Positions 29,748 through 36,454 of a DNA stretch of 64,000 nucleotides are shown here, piece after piece; position 1 is the stretch's first letter, and every line of letters begins with the position of its first letter. Source of the DNA: a virus. Both the position numbers and the translations under genes were made by a program. Location: the IMG/VR virus record IMGVR_UViG_3300031578_000009, positions 31,690 through 95,689 of that record; one strand, given 5' to 3'. The notes under the pieces were generated by a model. That model ran no database searches. It saw nothing but the letters and a program-made list of their open reading frames with translations, and had not been told where the DNA came from.

Positions 29748-31047
29748 ATATGACGGAGCGTAAAACCAACTCATTACGAAGTGTGGGTTGGATGTAAGCG
29801 ACTCCTTTACACTCACATTTTGACATTTTGTTTGTTTTGTATAAATTGGCATAATTTTTGTAATATATAAACTATGTTTAAATCGTTCAAATACAGAATT
29901 TACCCAACCGAGCCACAAAAAGAGCTTATTGCCAAACATATTGGTAGTAGTCGTTTTGTGTTTAATCTTGCGTTGGAAACTAAAAACGCTGCATATATTG
30001 GTAACAAACATAACTACAGCCCTTTCGATTTAATTAAACAATTACCAGAACTTAAAAAAGAATGTCCTTGGCTAAAAGAAGTAAACTCACAAAGCTTACA
30101 ACAATCTATACAAAATATGGATATTGCTTTTAAGAAATTCTTTAAAGGAGCTGGTTTTCCAAAATTTAAGTCTAAAAGAGATAGACAATCTTTTTCAATA
30201 CCACAAAATGTAATAGTTGAAAATAATCTTTTGATAATACCAAAGTTTAAAGAGGGTATTAAAATATTTTTACATAAACCTACACAAGGTATTGTAAAAA
30301 GTGGAACTATCAGTGTAACACCTACAGGTAAATACTTCGTGTCAATACTTTGTGATACTAAAGAAGATATGCCAATTAAGGTTTCTATTAATGAAAACAC
30401 CACAATAGGTATTGACCTTGGAATAAAAGACTTTGCCATTACCTCAGATGGAGAGGTATTTGATAATCCTAAATTTCTTCGTAAAGCACAAAGTAAATTA
30501 AAATATGTACAACGTAAATACTCAAAACACAAAGGCAAGCGAACTAAAAAGAAACTTGCCAAATTACATGAAGATGTAGTAAACAAACGCAAAGATTTTT
30601 TACACAAAGTTTCAACTAAATTAATTCGTGAGAACCAAACGATAGCCCTTGAAACTTTAGCGGTTAAAAATATGGTTAAAAACCACAATTTAGCACAAGC
30701 AATTAATGATGTAAGTTGGTCAACTTTTGTTTCTATGTTGGAATATAAAGCTGGTTGGTATGGTAAAAATATCCTACGAATAGGACAATTTGCACCATCT
30801 TCAAAAACTTGTTCAAACTGTGGGGCTATCAACAATGAACTACAACTAAAAGACCGTGAATGGACTTGTGGCAGTTGTTCTACTGTTTTAGACCGAGATG
30901 TTAATGCTGCTTGTAACATAAAATCATTTGCTTTAAAAAATATTTTGTCTGGGGAACACAGACTTAAAAGTCAAGACGAACTGCCTACATTAGTAGGAGT
31001 AATGACTCTTGAAGCCAAACCCATCGCCTTTGGCGTGGGTGGGTAGT
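29748..31047 (+). mobile_element. IS200/IS605-type element carrying only tnpB (ends approximate)
   Basis: A rightward insertion inside a leftward operon. The left end has a hairpin CCAAC/GTTGG (29766-29791) and the right end CCCATCGCC/GGCGTGGG (31020-31038). There is no TnpA. The right end touches the stop of a small leftward gene at 31048, which may have had its last codons replaced. Exact ends cannot be fixed without an empty-site sequence. Confidence 0.7.
29874..31046 (+). CDS. tnpB: TnpB RNA-guided endonuclease (IS605 OrfB)
   Basis: 390 residues, normal TnpB length. The RuvC-like residues are intact: D181 (GIDLG), E260 (ALETL) and D342 (LDRDVNAA). A four-cysteine zinc ribbon is present (C313, C316, C332, C335). 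Known role: nuclease guided by an RNA (omegaRNA) from the element's right end, promoting element retention. The gene faces the surrounding operon, so it must have its own promoter. It appears intact and therefore potentially active. Confidence 0.92.
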   Translation: MFKSFKYRIYPTEPQKELIAKHIGSSRFVFNLALETKNAAYIGNKHNYSPFDLIKQLPELKKECPWLKEVNSQSLQQSIQNMDIAFKKFFKGAGFPKFKSKRDRQSFSIPQNVIVENNLLIIPKFKEGIKIFLHKPTQGIVKSGTISVTPTGKYFVSILCDTKEDMPIKVSINENTTIGIDLGIKDFAITSDGEVFDNPKFLRKAQSKLKYVQRKYSKHKGKRTKKKLAKLHEDVVNKRKDFLHKVSTKLIRENQTIALETLAVKNMVKNHNLAQAINDVSWSTFVSMLEYKAGWYGKNILRIGQFAPSSKTCSNCGAINNELQLKDREWTCGSCSTVLDRDVNAACNIKSFALKNILSGEHRLKSQDELPTLVGVMTLEAKPIAFGVGG

Positions 31048-31146
31048 TCACTCTTCTATTATTAAATTAAAATTATATATACTTTCTTCTATTAATTTGA
31101 ACTGTTGTTCAACCCATAAGTCATAATCATCCCAATCATTTGTCAT
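31048..31146 (-). CDS. Small protein, C-terminus possibly altered by TnpB insertion
   Basis: 32 residues, acidic and aromatic (MTNDWDDYDLW start). Its start overlaps the stop of the 31136 gene by 11 nt, and its stop codon coincides with the right end of the tnpB element, so the original C-terminus may have been longer. Not recognised. Confidence 0.45.
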   Translation of the reverse strand: MTNDWDDYDLWVEQQFKLIEESIYNFNLIIEE

Positions 31147-31450
31147 ATGCTTCTAAATATTCGTTAAAATGTTTTTTACAAAACCAAACTTTTTCTCCAT
31201 ATAATTCTCCACTATATTTAACTTTATTTCTACATGGTGAAAAATAGCATCTATGTTCTGGAACATTTAATCCTAATATTTTTGAATTATTATCAAATTT
31301 ATCTAATAATTCATCTTTTATATTTAAGATAGTAGCCCATTCTTCTGTTTCAAATTCTGTTAATGCATCAAAATTAATTGGTTTTTGTATTCCAGAAAGA
31401 ATATATTTAAAATAATTTCTGTTTTGAGCTAATTTTTGCTTATTTGTCAT
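31136..31450 (-). CDS. Cysteine/histidine-containing hypothetical protein
   Basis: 104 residues from the ATG at 31450, chosen because it overlaps the upstream stop in the ATATGACAAATAA pattern used between genes here; an earlier in-frame ATG exists at 31477. HRCYFSPCRNK followed by WFCKKHF suggests a zinc site. Function unknown. Confidence 0.55.
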   Translation of the reverse strand: MTNKQKLAQNRNYFKYILSGIQKPINFDALTEFETEEWATILNIKDELLDKFDNNSKILGLNVPEHRCYFSPCRNKVKYSGELYGEKVWFCKKHFNEYLEAYDK

Positions 31451-31673
31451 ATCCATACTTTTTACGTAAACTTTCAAATGCCTGATTTAACAATGCAAAA
31501 TCTTTTTCTTCATAAATAACCCTTAATCCACGTAAACTAATTCCATTAATATTCAAATCTATTATTGAATCTAAATAGTATTGAATAACTGGTAATCTAT
31601 GTTTGGCTAATTCTTCTGGATTATCAAACCAAGTATTATCTTTTAATTTTTTTACAAACTCTTGTCTATTCAT
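31440..31673 (-). CDS. Hypothetical small protein
   Basis: 77 residues, helical, not recognised. Overlaps the 31136 gene by about 10 nt; its start overlaps the end of the amber-interrupted frame at 31666-31983. Confidence 0.55.
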   Translation of the reverse strand: MNRQEFVKKLKDNTWFDNPEELAKHRLPVIQYYLDSIIDLNINGISLRGLRVIYEEKDFALLNQAFESLRKKYGYDK

Positions 31674-31983
31674 GTTTTACATATATATCAGAATCATCCT
31701 CTTTCTTAAATAATTTTACAAATTTATGTACATCTGAAGATCCAACATCTTGCAATTTTTCTGGGAATTCTTTTTTAAATGTATCTACCTATTTATTATG
31801 ACCAATTATTGATAATTCTTTAGTGTCATATAATTCCACTATAATCCAATTCCCATTATTATATTCTTTACTACATATTCCTGTTTCATATGGTTGATCG
31901 GAATCTGTTACTAATGCAGTATCAATTGTTACTCCATTAATTACATCATTTGCAACAACTCTATCTTTATAAGTTCCCATCAT
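31666..31983 (-). CDS. Hypothetical protein interrupted by an in-frame TAG
   Basis: A 64-residue ORF (start 31983) ends at TAG (31789-31791), but the same frame continues for 41 codons without a start (VDTFKKEFPEKLQ... to KHE) and stops at 31666-31668. The extension looks like real protein, with charged helices and the composition of its neighbours. Either the gene has an amber mutation, or TAG is read through to give a 105-residue product. Function unknown. Compare the frame at 47686-47982, which also has TAG followed by GTA. Confidence 0.5.
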
Positions 31984-31989
31984 TTCTAA

Positions 31990-32059
31990 TTATGTCGTTG
32001 TAAATCATAGTAATAATGTTATTTATTACACATTAATGATGTTTATACAATAGTTATGT
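31990..32059. repeat. Imperfect inverted repeat at left edge of cassette-like array
   Basis: TTGTAAATCAT pairs with a bulged ATGATgtTTAtaCAA, ending at GTTATGT (32053-32059), which overlaps the stop codon of the 51-residue ORF. It resembles the longer sites of the array but lacks a clean left core. Confidence 0.4.
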
Positions 32060-32209
32060 GGCATTAGGCTTCGGTGTATTTATTTCACGCACCATTTCCA
32101 TAATCTTTTCCATAACCTTTGGCACATACTTTTCACTACAAGTTGTTTCTAACCTAATTCCTGCACGTAATAATGGTGCTTCTACTGTAATTTTATATTT
32201 ATTGTTCAT
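32054..32209 (-). CDS. Cassette-like ORF 1, 51 residues
   Basis: Read directly from the sequence; mixed charged residues, no known motif (core VPKVMEKIMEMVREI). The TAA stop is part of a GTTATGT core and the start lies 9 nt after a GCGTTATTAATT segment, the arrangement repeated through the array. Confidence 0.5.
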   Translation of the reverse strand: MNNKYKITVEAPLLRAGIRLETTCSEKYVPKVMEKIMEMVREINTPKPNAT

Positions 32210-32220
32210 AATTAATAACG

Positions 32221-32351
32221 CCACATAACAATTTATAAAAAATAATAGCAGGTTATGTGGTACTTGTTAGCTGCTACCGCTGTATTTAAGTTTGTAATTA
32301 TTTCAAAGTGTCAGTTTCAAAGCTGCTACTATTCTTATAATAACGTTAGCG
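32221..32351. repeat. attC-like palindromic site (long)
   Basis: Contains a perfect 9-bp inverted repeat CCACATAAC / GTTATGTGG (32221-32260), a GTTAGC at 32266, and ends with GTTAGCG (32345-32351) abutting the stop of the next ORF. Confidence 0.5.
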
Positions 32352-32561
32352 TTAATTGCTTTTAAACTTTGCGTACAATATTTCGTTGTAATGTCTATTA
32401 CATTCGTACTGATACACAAATTCACTATTATTTTTACACCACATAACGAAATCTATTGCTTCTTTTTGTAGCAACATATCGCTAACACCAGATAAAAACA
32501 ATTGCTTGTTGTATTCATCTATTGTGGTTTGTGCTTTTTTATAATCGTCTTCTGTTATCAT
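32352..32561 (-). CDS. Cassette-like ORF 2, 69 residues
   Basis: Acidic N-terminus (MITEDDYKKAQTTIDEYN), two cysteines, not recognised. The stop abuts the GTTAGCG core. Confidence 0.5.
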   Translation of the reverse strand: MITEDDYKKAQTTIDEYNKQLFLSGVSDMLLQKEAIDFVMWCKNNSEFVYQYECNRHYNEILYAKFKSN

Positions 32562-32580
32562 AATTTTGTTTATTAAATTC

Positions 32581-32609
32581 GCAACTGTGTTTATCTGTAA
32601 TCGTTATAC
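32581..32609. repeat. Short palindromic cassette site (29 bp)
   Basis: GCAAC at the left and CGTTATAC at the right, 29 bp in all. The same length and end pattern recur at 33192 and 35472; the stop codon of the next ORF lies inside the right core. Confidence 0.45.
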
Positions 32610-32819
32610 GCAAGCTAAAGAACCGAGCAACGTTTCAACCCATGCGTTTGAATCGGCACATCTTTTGAGTTCTTCTTTGTGCGTTTTTGCACAGTCGGTG
32701 CATACTGGTTGGTTTGTTCTCCAATGCCAAGTATTGGTAGGTTGCTTGCAAAAGTAGCAGCGTTCGTACACACCTGTATTTTCGTACATATCTTTAGTCT
32801 CTTTTACTGTTGGTATCAT
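32604..32819 (-). CDS. Cassette-like ORF 3, zinc-ribbon protein
   Basis: 71 residues from the ATG at 32819 (a TTG start further upstream would lie in the recombination-like site). CYFC and, 17 residues later, CTDC form a zinc ribbon, followed by a helical tail. Function unknown. Confidence 0.55.
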   Translation of the reverse strand: MIPTVKETKDMYENTGVYERCYFCKQPTNTWHWRTNQPVCTDCAKTHKEELKRCADSNAWVETLLGSLACV

Positions 32820-32838
32820 GATATCAAAATTAACGGGC

Positions 32839-32965
32839 GGTAACAATGTATAAAAAACATAGCTGAGCCTGTGGTTAATATTAAGTTTCTATTTCAATTT
32901 TACATTTGTAAGTTATTGTTGTTCAGTATTTCAAAACGCTACGTTTCTTATACTCAACGTTATAG
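32839..32965. repeat. attC-like palindromic site (long)
   Basis: Left core GGTAAC (32839-32844), right core GTTATAG (32959-32965). Internal arms GTATAAAAAACATAGC (32848-32863) and GCTACGTTTCTTATAC (32938-32953) pair at 14 of 16 positions; on the minus strand the two mismatches become G-T wobbles. Confidence 0.6.
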
Positions 32966-33160
32966 GGCATTATTGCATTGGTCTAACGCATTTCTCATAT
33001 CCTCATCAGCAAGTTCTTTTAACTTATCAGCAATCATATATAAACCTTCTGGTCCATATTTATCTAACAATGCGTTAAAGTTAATTTCTTTATCAACGCA
33101 CTCTAACAAAGTATATAGTGCATTGCTGTCTTGTTTCAATTTATCATCTTCGTAAATCAT
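32960..33160 (-). CDS. Cassette-like ORF 4, 66 residues
   Basis: Acidic, helical (LLECVDKEINFNALLDKYG; ADKLKELADEDM), not recognised. The stop codon is inside the GTTATAG core. Confidence 0.5.
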   Translation of the reverse strand: MIYEDDKLKQDSNALYTLLECVDKEINFNALLDKYGPEGLYMIADKLKELADEDMRNALDQCNNAL

Positions 33161-33191
33161 AATCTTTTGTATTTTAATTAATATTTGTGAT

Positions 33192-33220
33192 GCAACGCAC
33201 CATATACTCAGCCGTTATGC
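33192..33220. repeat. Short palindromic cassette site (29 bp)
   Basis: GCAACG ... CGTTATGC, 29 bp, followed 5 nt later by the stop of the next ORF. Confidence 0.45.
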
Positions 33221-33224
33221 GCAA

Positions 33225-33482
33225 TTATTCAGACGCTTCTTCCAAAAATGGATTGACATCTTCGCCAAGTTCTTTACTGCTATGCTTCATTAAAATTTTA
33301 ACAATATCCCCCTTGTTGATTCTTTTCAGGTTGTTAAATTCAGTGTATATTTCTTGGAGTATTACCTGAAATTCAGCATTGCAGTTGCGTATTCCAAATA
33401 AAATTCCATCATTATAACTGCCCATAACAGCACCTAAATCGCTATTGGCGGTTTCTTCTGTATTCAAATTTTCGTGTTCCAT
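33225..33482 (-). CDS. Cassette-like ORF 5, 85 residues
   Basis: Acidic at both ends, with a basic middle (NNLKRINKGDIVKILMKHSSKE). Not recognised. Composition is less AT-rich than phage genes on either side of the array. Confidence 0.5.
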   Translation of the reverse strand: MEHENLNTEETANSDLGAVMGSYNDGILFGIRNCNAEFQVILQEIYTEFNNLKRINKGDIVKILMKHSSKELGEDVNPFLEEASE

Positions 33483-33522
33483 TGTTACTTTATTTTCATG
33501 TTGATAAATTGCGTTTCAAATC

Positions 33523-33588
33523 GCCAACAGCGTTTAGCTGCGGCACGTCATGGGCAAGTGTAAGAAATCCCACGCTCACCTGTTTAAA
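33523..33588. repeat. attC-like palindromic site (long)
   Basis: Left core GCCAAC, right core GTTTAAA abutting the next stop. Inner pairs AGCGT/ACGCT and TGGG/CCCA make an imperfect hairpin. Clearly GC-richer than the phage backbone. Confidence 0.4.
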
Positions 33589-33759
33589 TTACTTGGTATC
33601 TGTGTATTTTACATCACCGTTTTCATCTATACTTCTTTCCACCCCATCCGAGTTCCTATCAACGATATTCCCCCACTCATCTTTTGATGTGTAAAAATCA
33701 GTATCTCTGCCGTAATATTCGGCTTCGGAAACAATGTTTCCCCATTCATCTTTTGGCAT
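33589..33759 (-). CDS. Cassette-like ORF 6 with internal repeat
   Basis: 56 residues, read directly. KDEWGNIV occurs twice (residues 3-10 and 27-34), so the protein is an internal duplication. A textbook AGGAGG lies 7 nt before the ATG, rare in this genome, supporting translation. Function unknown. Confidence 0.6.
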   Translation of the reverse strand: MPKDEWGNIVSEAEYYGRDTDFYTSKDEWGNIVDRNSDGVERSIDENGDVKYTDTK

Positions 33760-33786
33760 ATTAAGCCCTCCTATTATAAACGCCAG

Positions 33787-33915
33787 CCCATAACACTAAA
33801 TATAAAATATACGGGTATTGTGCGTGTTTGAACGGTATTACCTTTAATCAAGTGTTGTGTATCGGGATAGGATACCGCTTTTAATCCCGTACATTTCATA
33901 TTTTTAACGTTATAC
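33787..33915. repeat. attC-like palindromic site (long)
   Basis: Left core CCCATAAC, right core GTTATAC. ACGGG and CCCGT plus flanking AAATAT / ATATTT segments pair with bulges. Confidence 0.5.
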
Positions 33916-33921
33916 GCTATA

Positions 33922-34134
33922 CTAATTGACAATCGGATGTTCAATTACCTTATAACCCCAGTCAAGTAATATTTCTTTAACTACATACCATTCACCATTA
34001 AATTCCAGTGCATCAATCGTTGCTTGTGGTGCATCACTATGGAATATTACTTTTCTTTCGTTGATAGAATCATTGAAAGTACAGCGTATAACATCGTGTA
34101 TAGCACATTGCTTTTCGTTCTTCGCATTTTCCAT
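33922..34134 (-). CDS. Cassette-like ORF 7; N-terminus encoded within the site arm
   Basis: 70 residues, not recognised. The only in-frame ATG upstream (34134) lies between the arms of the 34086-34209 palindromic site, so about 14 N-terminal residues are encoded by the hairpin arm and the rest by the cassette body after GTTATAC. A non-ATG start inside the body is the alternative. Confidence 0.5.
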   Translation of the reverse strand: MENAKNEKQCAIHDVIRCTFNDSINERKVIFHSDAPQATIDALEFNGEWYVVKEILLDWGYKVIEHPIVN

Positions 34135-34209
34135 TTTTAATATATTTTAAAGTTTGTAATTCTATTAAAGTTTTGTGTAAGCAATGTGCTATACACGTAT
34201 CCGTTAGGC
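34086..34209. repeat. attC-like palindromic site (long, perfect arms)
   Basis: Left core GTATAAC (34086-34092), right core GTTAGGC (34203-34209). The arms GTGTATAGCACATTGC (34096-34111) and GCAATGTGCTATACAC (34181-34196) are perfectly complementary over 16 bp. Confidence 0.65.
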
Positions 34210-34215
34210 GTAATG

Positions 34216-34395
34216 CTAAGAAAGCATCCACTTTAAAGCTTCTACTTTACCGTTGGCAATATTCATTCTATTTTGAACTTTGTCTCCATATTCAATACTT
34301 GCCATTTGGCTCATGTTACATAGTTCTTTGTTAAGTTTTTCAGCCAATAACTCTTGGTCTTTAATTTCAATCTTTATTTCTCTTTCTGTTTTCAT
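34216..34395 (-). CDS. Cassette-like ORF 8, 59 residues
   Basis: Starts at the ATG at 34395 (an upstream TTG start would overlap the GCCTAAC core). Charged helix in the first half (KTEREIKIEIKDQELLAEKL), likely coiled coil. The TAG stop lies 6 nt after GTTAGGC. Function unknown. Confidence 0.5.
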   Translation of the reverse strand: MKTEREIKIEIKDQELLAEKLNKELCNMSQMASIEYGDKVQNRMNIANGKVEALKWMLS

Positions 34396-34419
34396 AACAA
34401 TTTGAATTAAAGCACATAC

Positions 34420-34549
34420 GCCTAACAATATGTATAGTTAATGGCGGTTTTGTGCGTGGTTTAACATTTATTTTACCTTTTTATTTTTGTTTAGTTTGAT
34501 AGTTTTGTGGTCTTAAATCCGCCACGACACCTTACATTCAACGTTACCA
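34420..34549. repeat. attC-like palindromic site (long)
   Basis: Left core GCCTAAC followed by AA, exactly the common left end of integron attC sites; right core GTTACCA. GGCGG and CCGCC pair inside. Confidence 0.55.
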
Positions 34550-34554
34550 CCCAT

Positions 34555-34839
34555 TTAAAGAGGGCGGTGCAAGTCTATGTTTATTGTAATGTAATGGAAA
34601 AAAGTTATCGTTATATAAGCATATCCTTTCATAAAGGAACGCCTGTAATTTATTAACGATACTTCTTTGTATTTACCACGTTTTTCTTCATCCTGTACAG
34701 GTGTCCTACGTTTTATCTTATAATACCATAAATACCAATCTACGCTGCTTTGTGTTTTCTCGAAATAGAATAAACGGGTGGTAACAATAGATAAAATCCA
34801 TTGCTTAAATTGTGTTAATTTATTGGTTTTCTGTTTCAT
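34555..34839 (-). CDS. Cassette-like ORF 9, basic aromatic protein
   Basis: 94 residues from the ATG at 34839 (the longer frame start at 34884 falls inside a repeat site). Very basic and Tyr/Phe-rich (FKQWILSIVTTRLFYFEK; WYLWYYKIKRR), hydrophobic near the C-terminus. Not recognised. Confidence 0.5.
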   Translation of the reverse strand: MKQKTNKLTQFKQWILSIVTTRLFYFEKTQSSVDWYLWYYKIKRRTPVQDEEKRGKYKEVSLINYRRSFMKGYAYITITFFHYITINIDLHRPL

Positions 34840-34880
34840 ATCAATATTATTTTTAGTTTGAAAATTTGTAATTCTAAATC

Positions 34881-34907
34881 GCAACGTATCTTATCTGAGC
34901 CGTTAGC
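34881..34907. repeat. Short palindromic cassette site (27 bp)
   Basis: GCAACG ... CGTTAGC; the next ORF's TAA stop lies within the right core. Confidence 0.45.
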
Positions 34908-35094
34908 GTTCATTTGCCAACGCACTCTTACGCACAATCGGAACTACTTTATACATAAAAGTTGCTCCACCTTGTTGCTGTATAAAATCATAACATTCTT
35001 GCTCTGTTCCTTCAAAGCATTCTTGTCCTTCGTCTGGTGTATAAACCAAATCTAATACTTGATGTGTTGCTTCCATTTTATTTAAGTTTTGCAC
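34903..35094 (-). CDS. Cassette-like ORF 10, 63 residues
   Basis: Acidic centre (YTPDEGQECFEGTEQECYDF) and a basic C-terminus; a second ATG six codons in is an equally good start. The stop is in the GTTAGC core. Not recognised. Confidence 0.5.
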   Translation of the reverse strand: MQNLNKMEATHQVLDLVYTPDEGQECFEGTEQECYDFIQQQGGATFMYKVVPIVRKSALANER

Positions 35095-35114
35095 CGCCCA
35101 CGCTCAAAACGAAA

Positions 35115-35215
35115 CGCTAACAAGCGGTATAGTTAATAAAGGCTGAATTAAGTTTTATTCTTTGATTGGTCGGTAGTGGTCAGCCTTTACTAAACCATAC
35201 CGCCAGCCGTTATAA
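35115..35215. repeat. attC-like palindromic site (long, best example)
   Basis: CGCTAAC (35115-35121) to GTTATAA (35209-35215). AGCGGTATaGTTaATAAAGG and CCTTTAcTAAaCCATACCGC form about 20 paired bases with bulges, extended by CTGA/TCAG. The layout (RYYYAAC, AA, long imperfect hairpin, GCC, GTTRnnN) is that of an integron attC. Confidence 0.65.
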
Positions 35216-35428
35216 ACAAGGCGTAAGCAACGCCCATTTTGTACCGTCTATAAGGTCAGTATATCGCCCGTAAATCAACACTTCTTTCTTTGCAAGTTGT
35301 TCAGGTGGTGGATAAATTAATATTTCATCACCGTAGTTGGGTTTATCTTCTGGGAAAAACGCCCAGTTTATAACAAGCGGTAATACGGCATTGCCTTCCG
35401 CTTCATTGATACTTTTTTCTGTGTTCAT
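35210..35428 (-). CDS. Cassette-like ORF 11, 72 residues
   Basis: Contains PNYGDEILIYPPPEQL and a Gly/Tyr-rich strand region; not recognised. The TAA stop lies in the GTTATAA core of the 35115 site. Confidence 0.5.
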   Translation of the reverse strand: MNTEKSINEAEGNAVLPLVINWAFFPEDKPNYGDEILIYPPPEQLAKKEVLIYGRYTDLIDGTKWALLTPCL

Positions 35429-35471
35429 AGTTTTGTCCTCGTATTTAAGTTATTACTAATTTGATAAATCG

Positions 35472-35500
35472 GCAACGACCGCATACCGCCAGCCGTTAGC
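35472..35500. repeat. Short palindromic cassette site (29 bp) at right edge of array
   Basis: GCAACG ... CGTTAGC, 29 bp. It shares CATACCGCCAGCCGTTA with the right end of the 35115 site. Beyond it the sequence returns to the AT-rich phage composition. Confidence 0.45.
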
Positions 35501-35507
35501 ACCAATA

Positions 35508-35744
35508 TTAAGGAAGTAACTCGCATTCATGAACTTCCCACCATTGATCATAATCAAATGGATATTCTTTTGCAGGAGGATATTCTTTGCATTCATTTTC
35601 CCACTCTTTTAGTTTTTCAGCCTTGTGAAATTCCATAGCCATTTCAGCACCTTTCTTTGTTTTGTGAATACTTATAGTAGTTGCTGCACTATCATGACAA
35701 TCTGAATTATAAAGAAACTCATATACAAATTCTAGTTTTTCCAT
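35508..35744 (-). CDS. Hypothetical protein
   Basis: 78 residues with an acidic and aromatic C-terminus (PFDYDQWWEVHECEL). Not recognised. AT-rich like the phage backbone, so the array appears to begin just downstream of its stop. Confidence 0.6.
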   Translation of the reverse strand: MEKLEFVYEFLYNSDCHDSAATTISIHKTKKGAEMAMEFHKAEKLKEWENECKEYPPAKEYPFDYDQWWEVHECELLP

Positions 35745-35746
35745 AA

Positions 35747-35944
35747 TTAATTTTCTTTATCTAATTGATAATGCCAAAATAAATCACAAGATGTTCCTGT
35801 TAGCTTATTTATAAAAGGAGCTTCTATCCAAGATACAATAATAGATTTATTATTAACTCCTAATATAAATCTCTTACATATATCTCTTTTGGGACAGATT
35901 CCTCTATTCTTATGCTCTCCTGAACAAAGTGTAATATCTAACAT
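35747..35944 (-). CDS. Small cysteine-rich protein
   Basis: 65 residues; C7 and CPKRDIC plus a later Cys may form a metal site. Not recognised. Two nucleotides separate it from the 35508 gene. Confidence 0.55.
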   Translation of the reverse strand: MLDITLCSGEHKNRGICPKRDICKRFILGVNNKSIIVSWIEAPFINKLTGTSCDLFWHYQLDKEN

Positions 35945-35947
35945 AAT

Positions 35948-36103
35948 TCACAATTTTAAAATTATATTCATACGTTTTTTCTTATTTAAGTTCCAATAAA
36001 ATATAAATATATTCCAATCATTAATCTCTATTCTAATCTGAAATATCTTAAAGATTGCAAATATAATTATTCCGAAGCTAATTAATAATAATTTTATTAA
36101 CAT
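35948..36103 (-). CDS. Small membrane protein
   Basis: 51 residues read directly. The first 22 residues are almost wholly hydrophobic (one transmembrane segment or signal anchor) and the tail is basic (NKKKR). The start overlaps the stop of the 36103 gene as TAATG. Function unknown. Confidence 0.5.
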   Translation of the reverse strand: MLIKLLLISFGIIIFAIFKIFQIRIEINDWNIFIFYWNLNKKKRMNIILKL

Positions 36104-36453
36104 TATTTATTCTTTTTAAGTAGTTTCCAATATTTATATAATTCTAAGAATGTTTTGCGTTTGATTTCATCTTCAATTTCAGATTTTGTTAATTCTGTTA
36201 CTTTTGAATTATTTTCTTCTATTTGTTTACTAATAACTTCTCCATGTAAATCTACAATATTTTGTATTTGATAGTGTAGTTTATGATGTAAGTCTAAACT
36301 AGAATTAATTTTTGAACTATATCTTATTTTCCCCATCCAATATTCATCTATTGTATAGCTTAAATTAATATAATCTGGTTTTTTTTCATTAGCTTGTTTA
36401 ATTAATTCAATATATTCTTTATTTTTTAATAAAATACAATTTTTATTTTCCAT
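36103..36453 (-). CDS. Hypothetical protein
   Basis: 116 residues, strongly helical with alternating charges toward the C-terminus (LTKSEIEDEIKRKTFLEL). Directly downstream of the DnaB-type helicase gene (1-nt gap). Not recognised. Confidence 0.6.
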   Translation of the reverse strand: MENKNCILLKNKEYIELIKQANEKKPDYINLSYTIDEYWMGKIRYSSKINSSLDLHHKLHYQIQNIVDLHGEVISKQIEENNSKVTELTKSEIEDEIKRKTFLELYKYWKLLKKNK

Positions 36454-36454
36454 T

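Noticed and set aside
30014-30919. Long leftward ORF of 301 codons
   Set aside because: It is the antisense shadow of tnpB, with Cys/Leu/Phe-rich nonsense composition and no motif.
33482-33694. Rightward 70-codon ORF in the cassette array
   Set aside because: It is antisense to the 56-residue ORF that has an AGGAGG ribosome site; its composition is not protein-like.
36057-36070. Leftward promoter with TATATTTGC
   Set aside because: It lies within the coding region of the small membrane ORF and lacks a TTTG box at the right distance.
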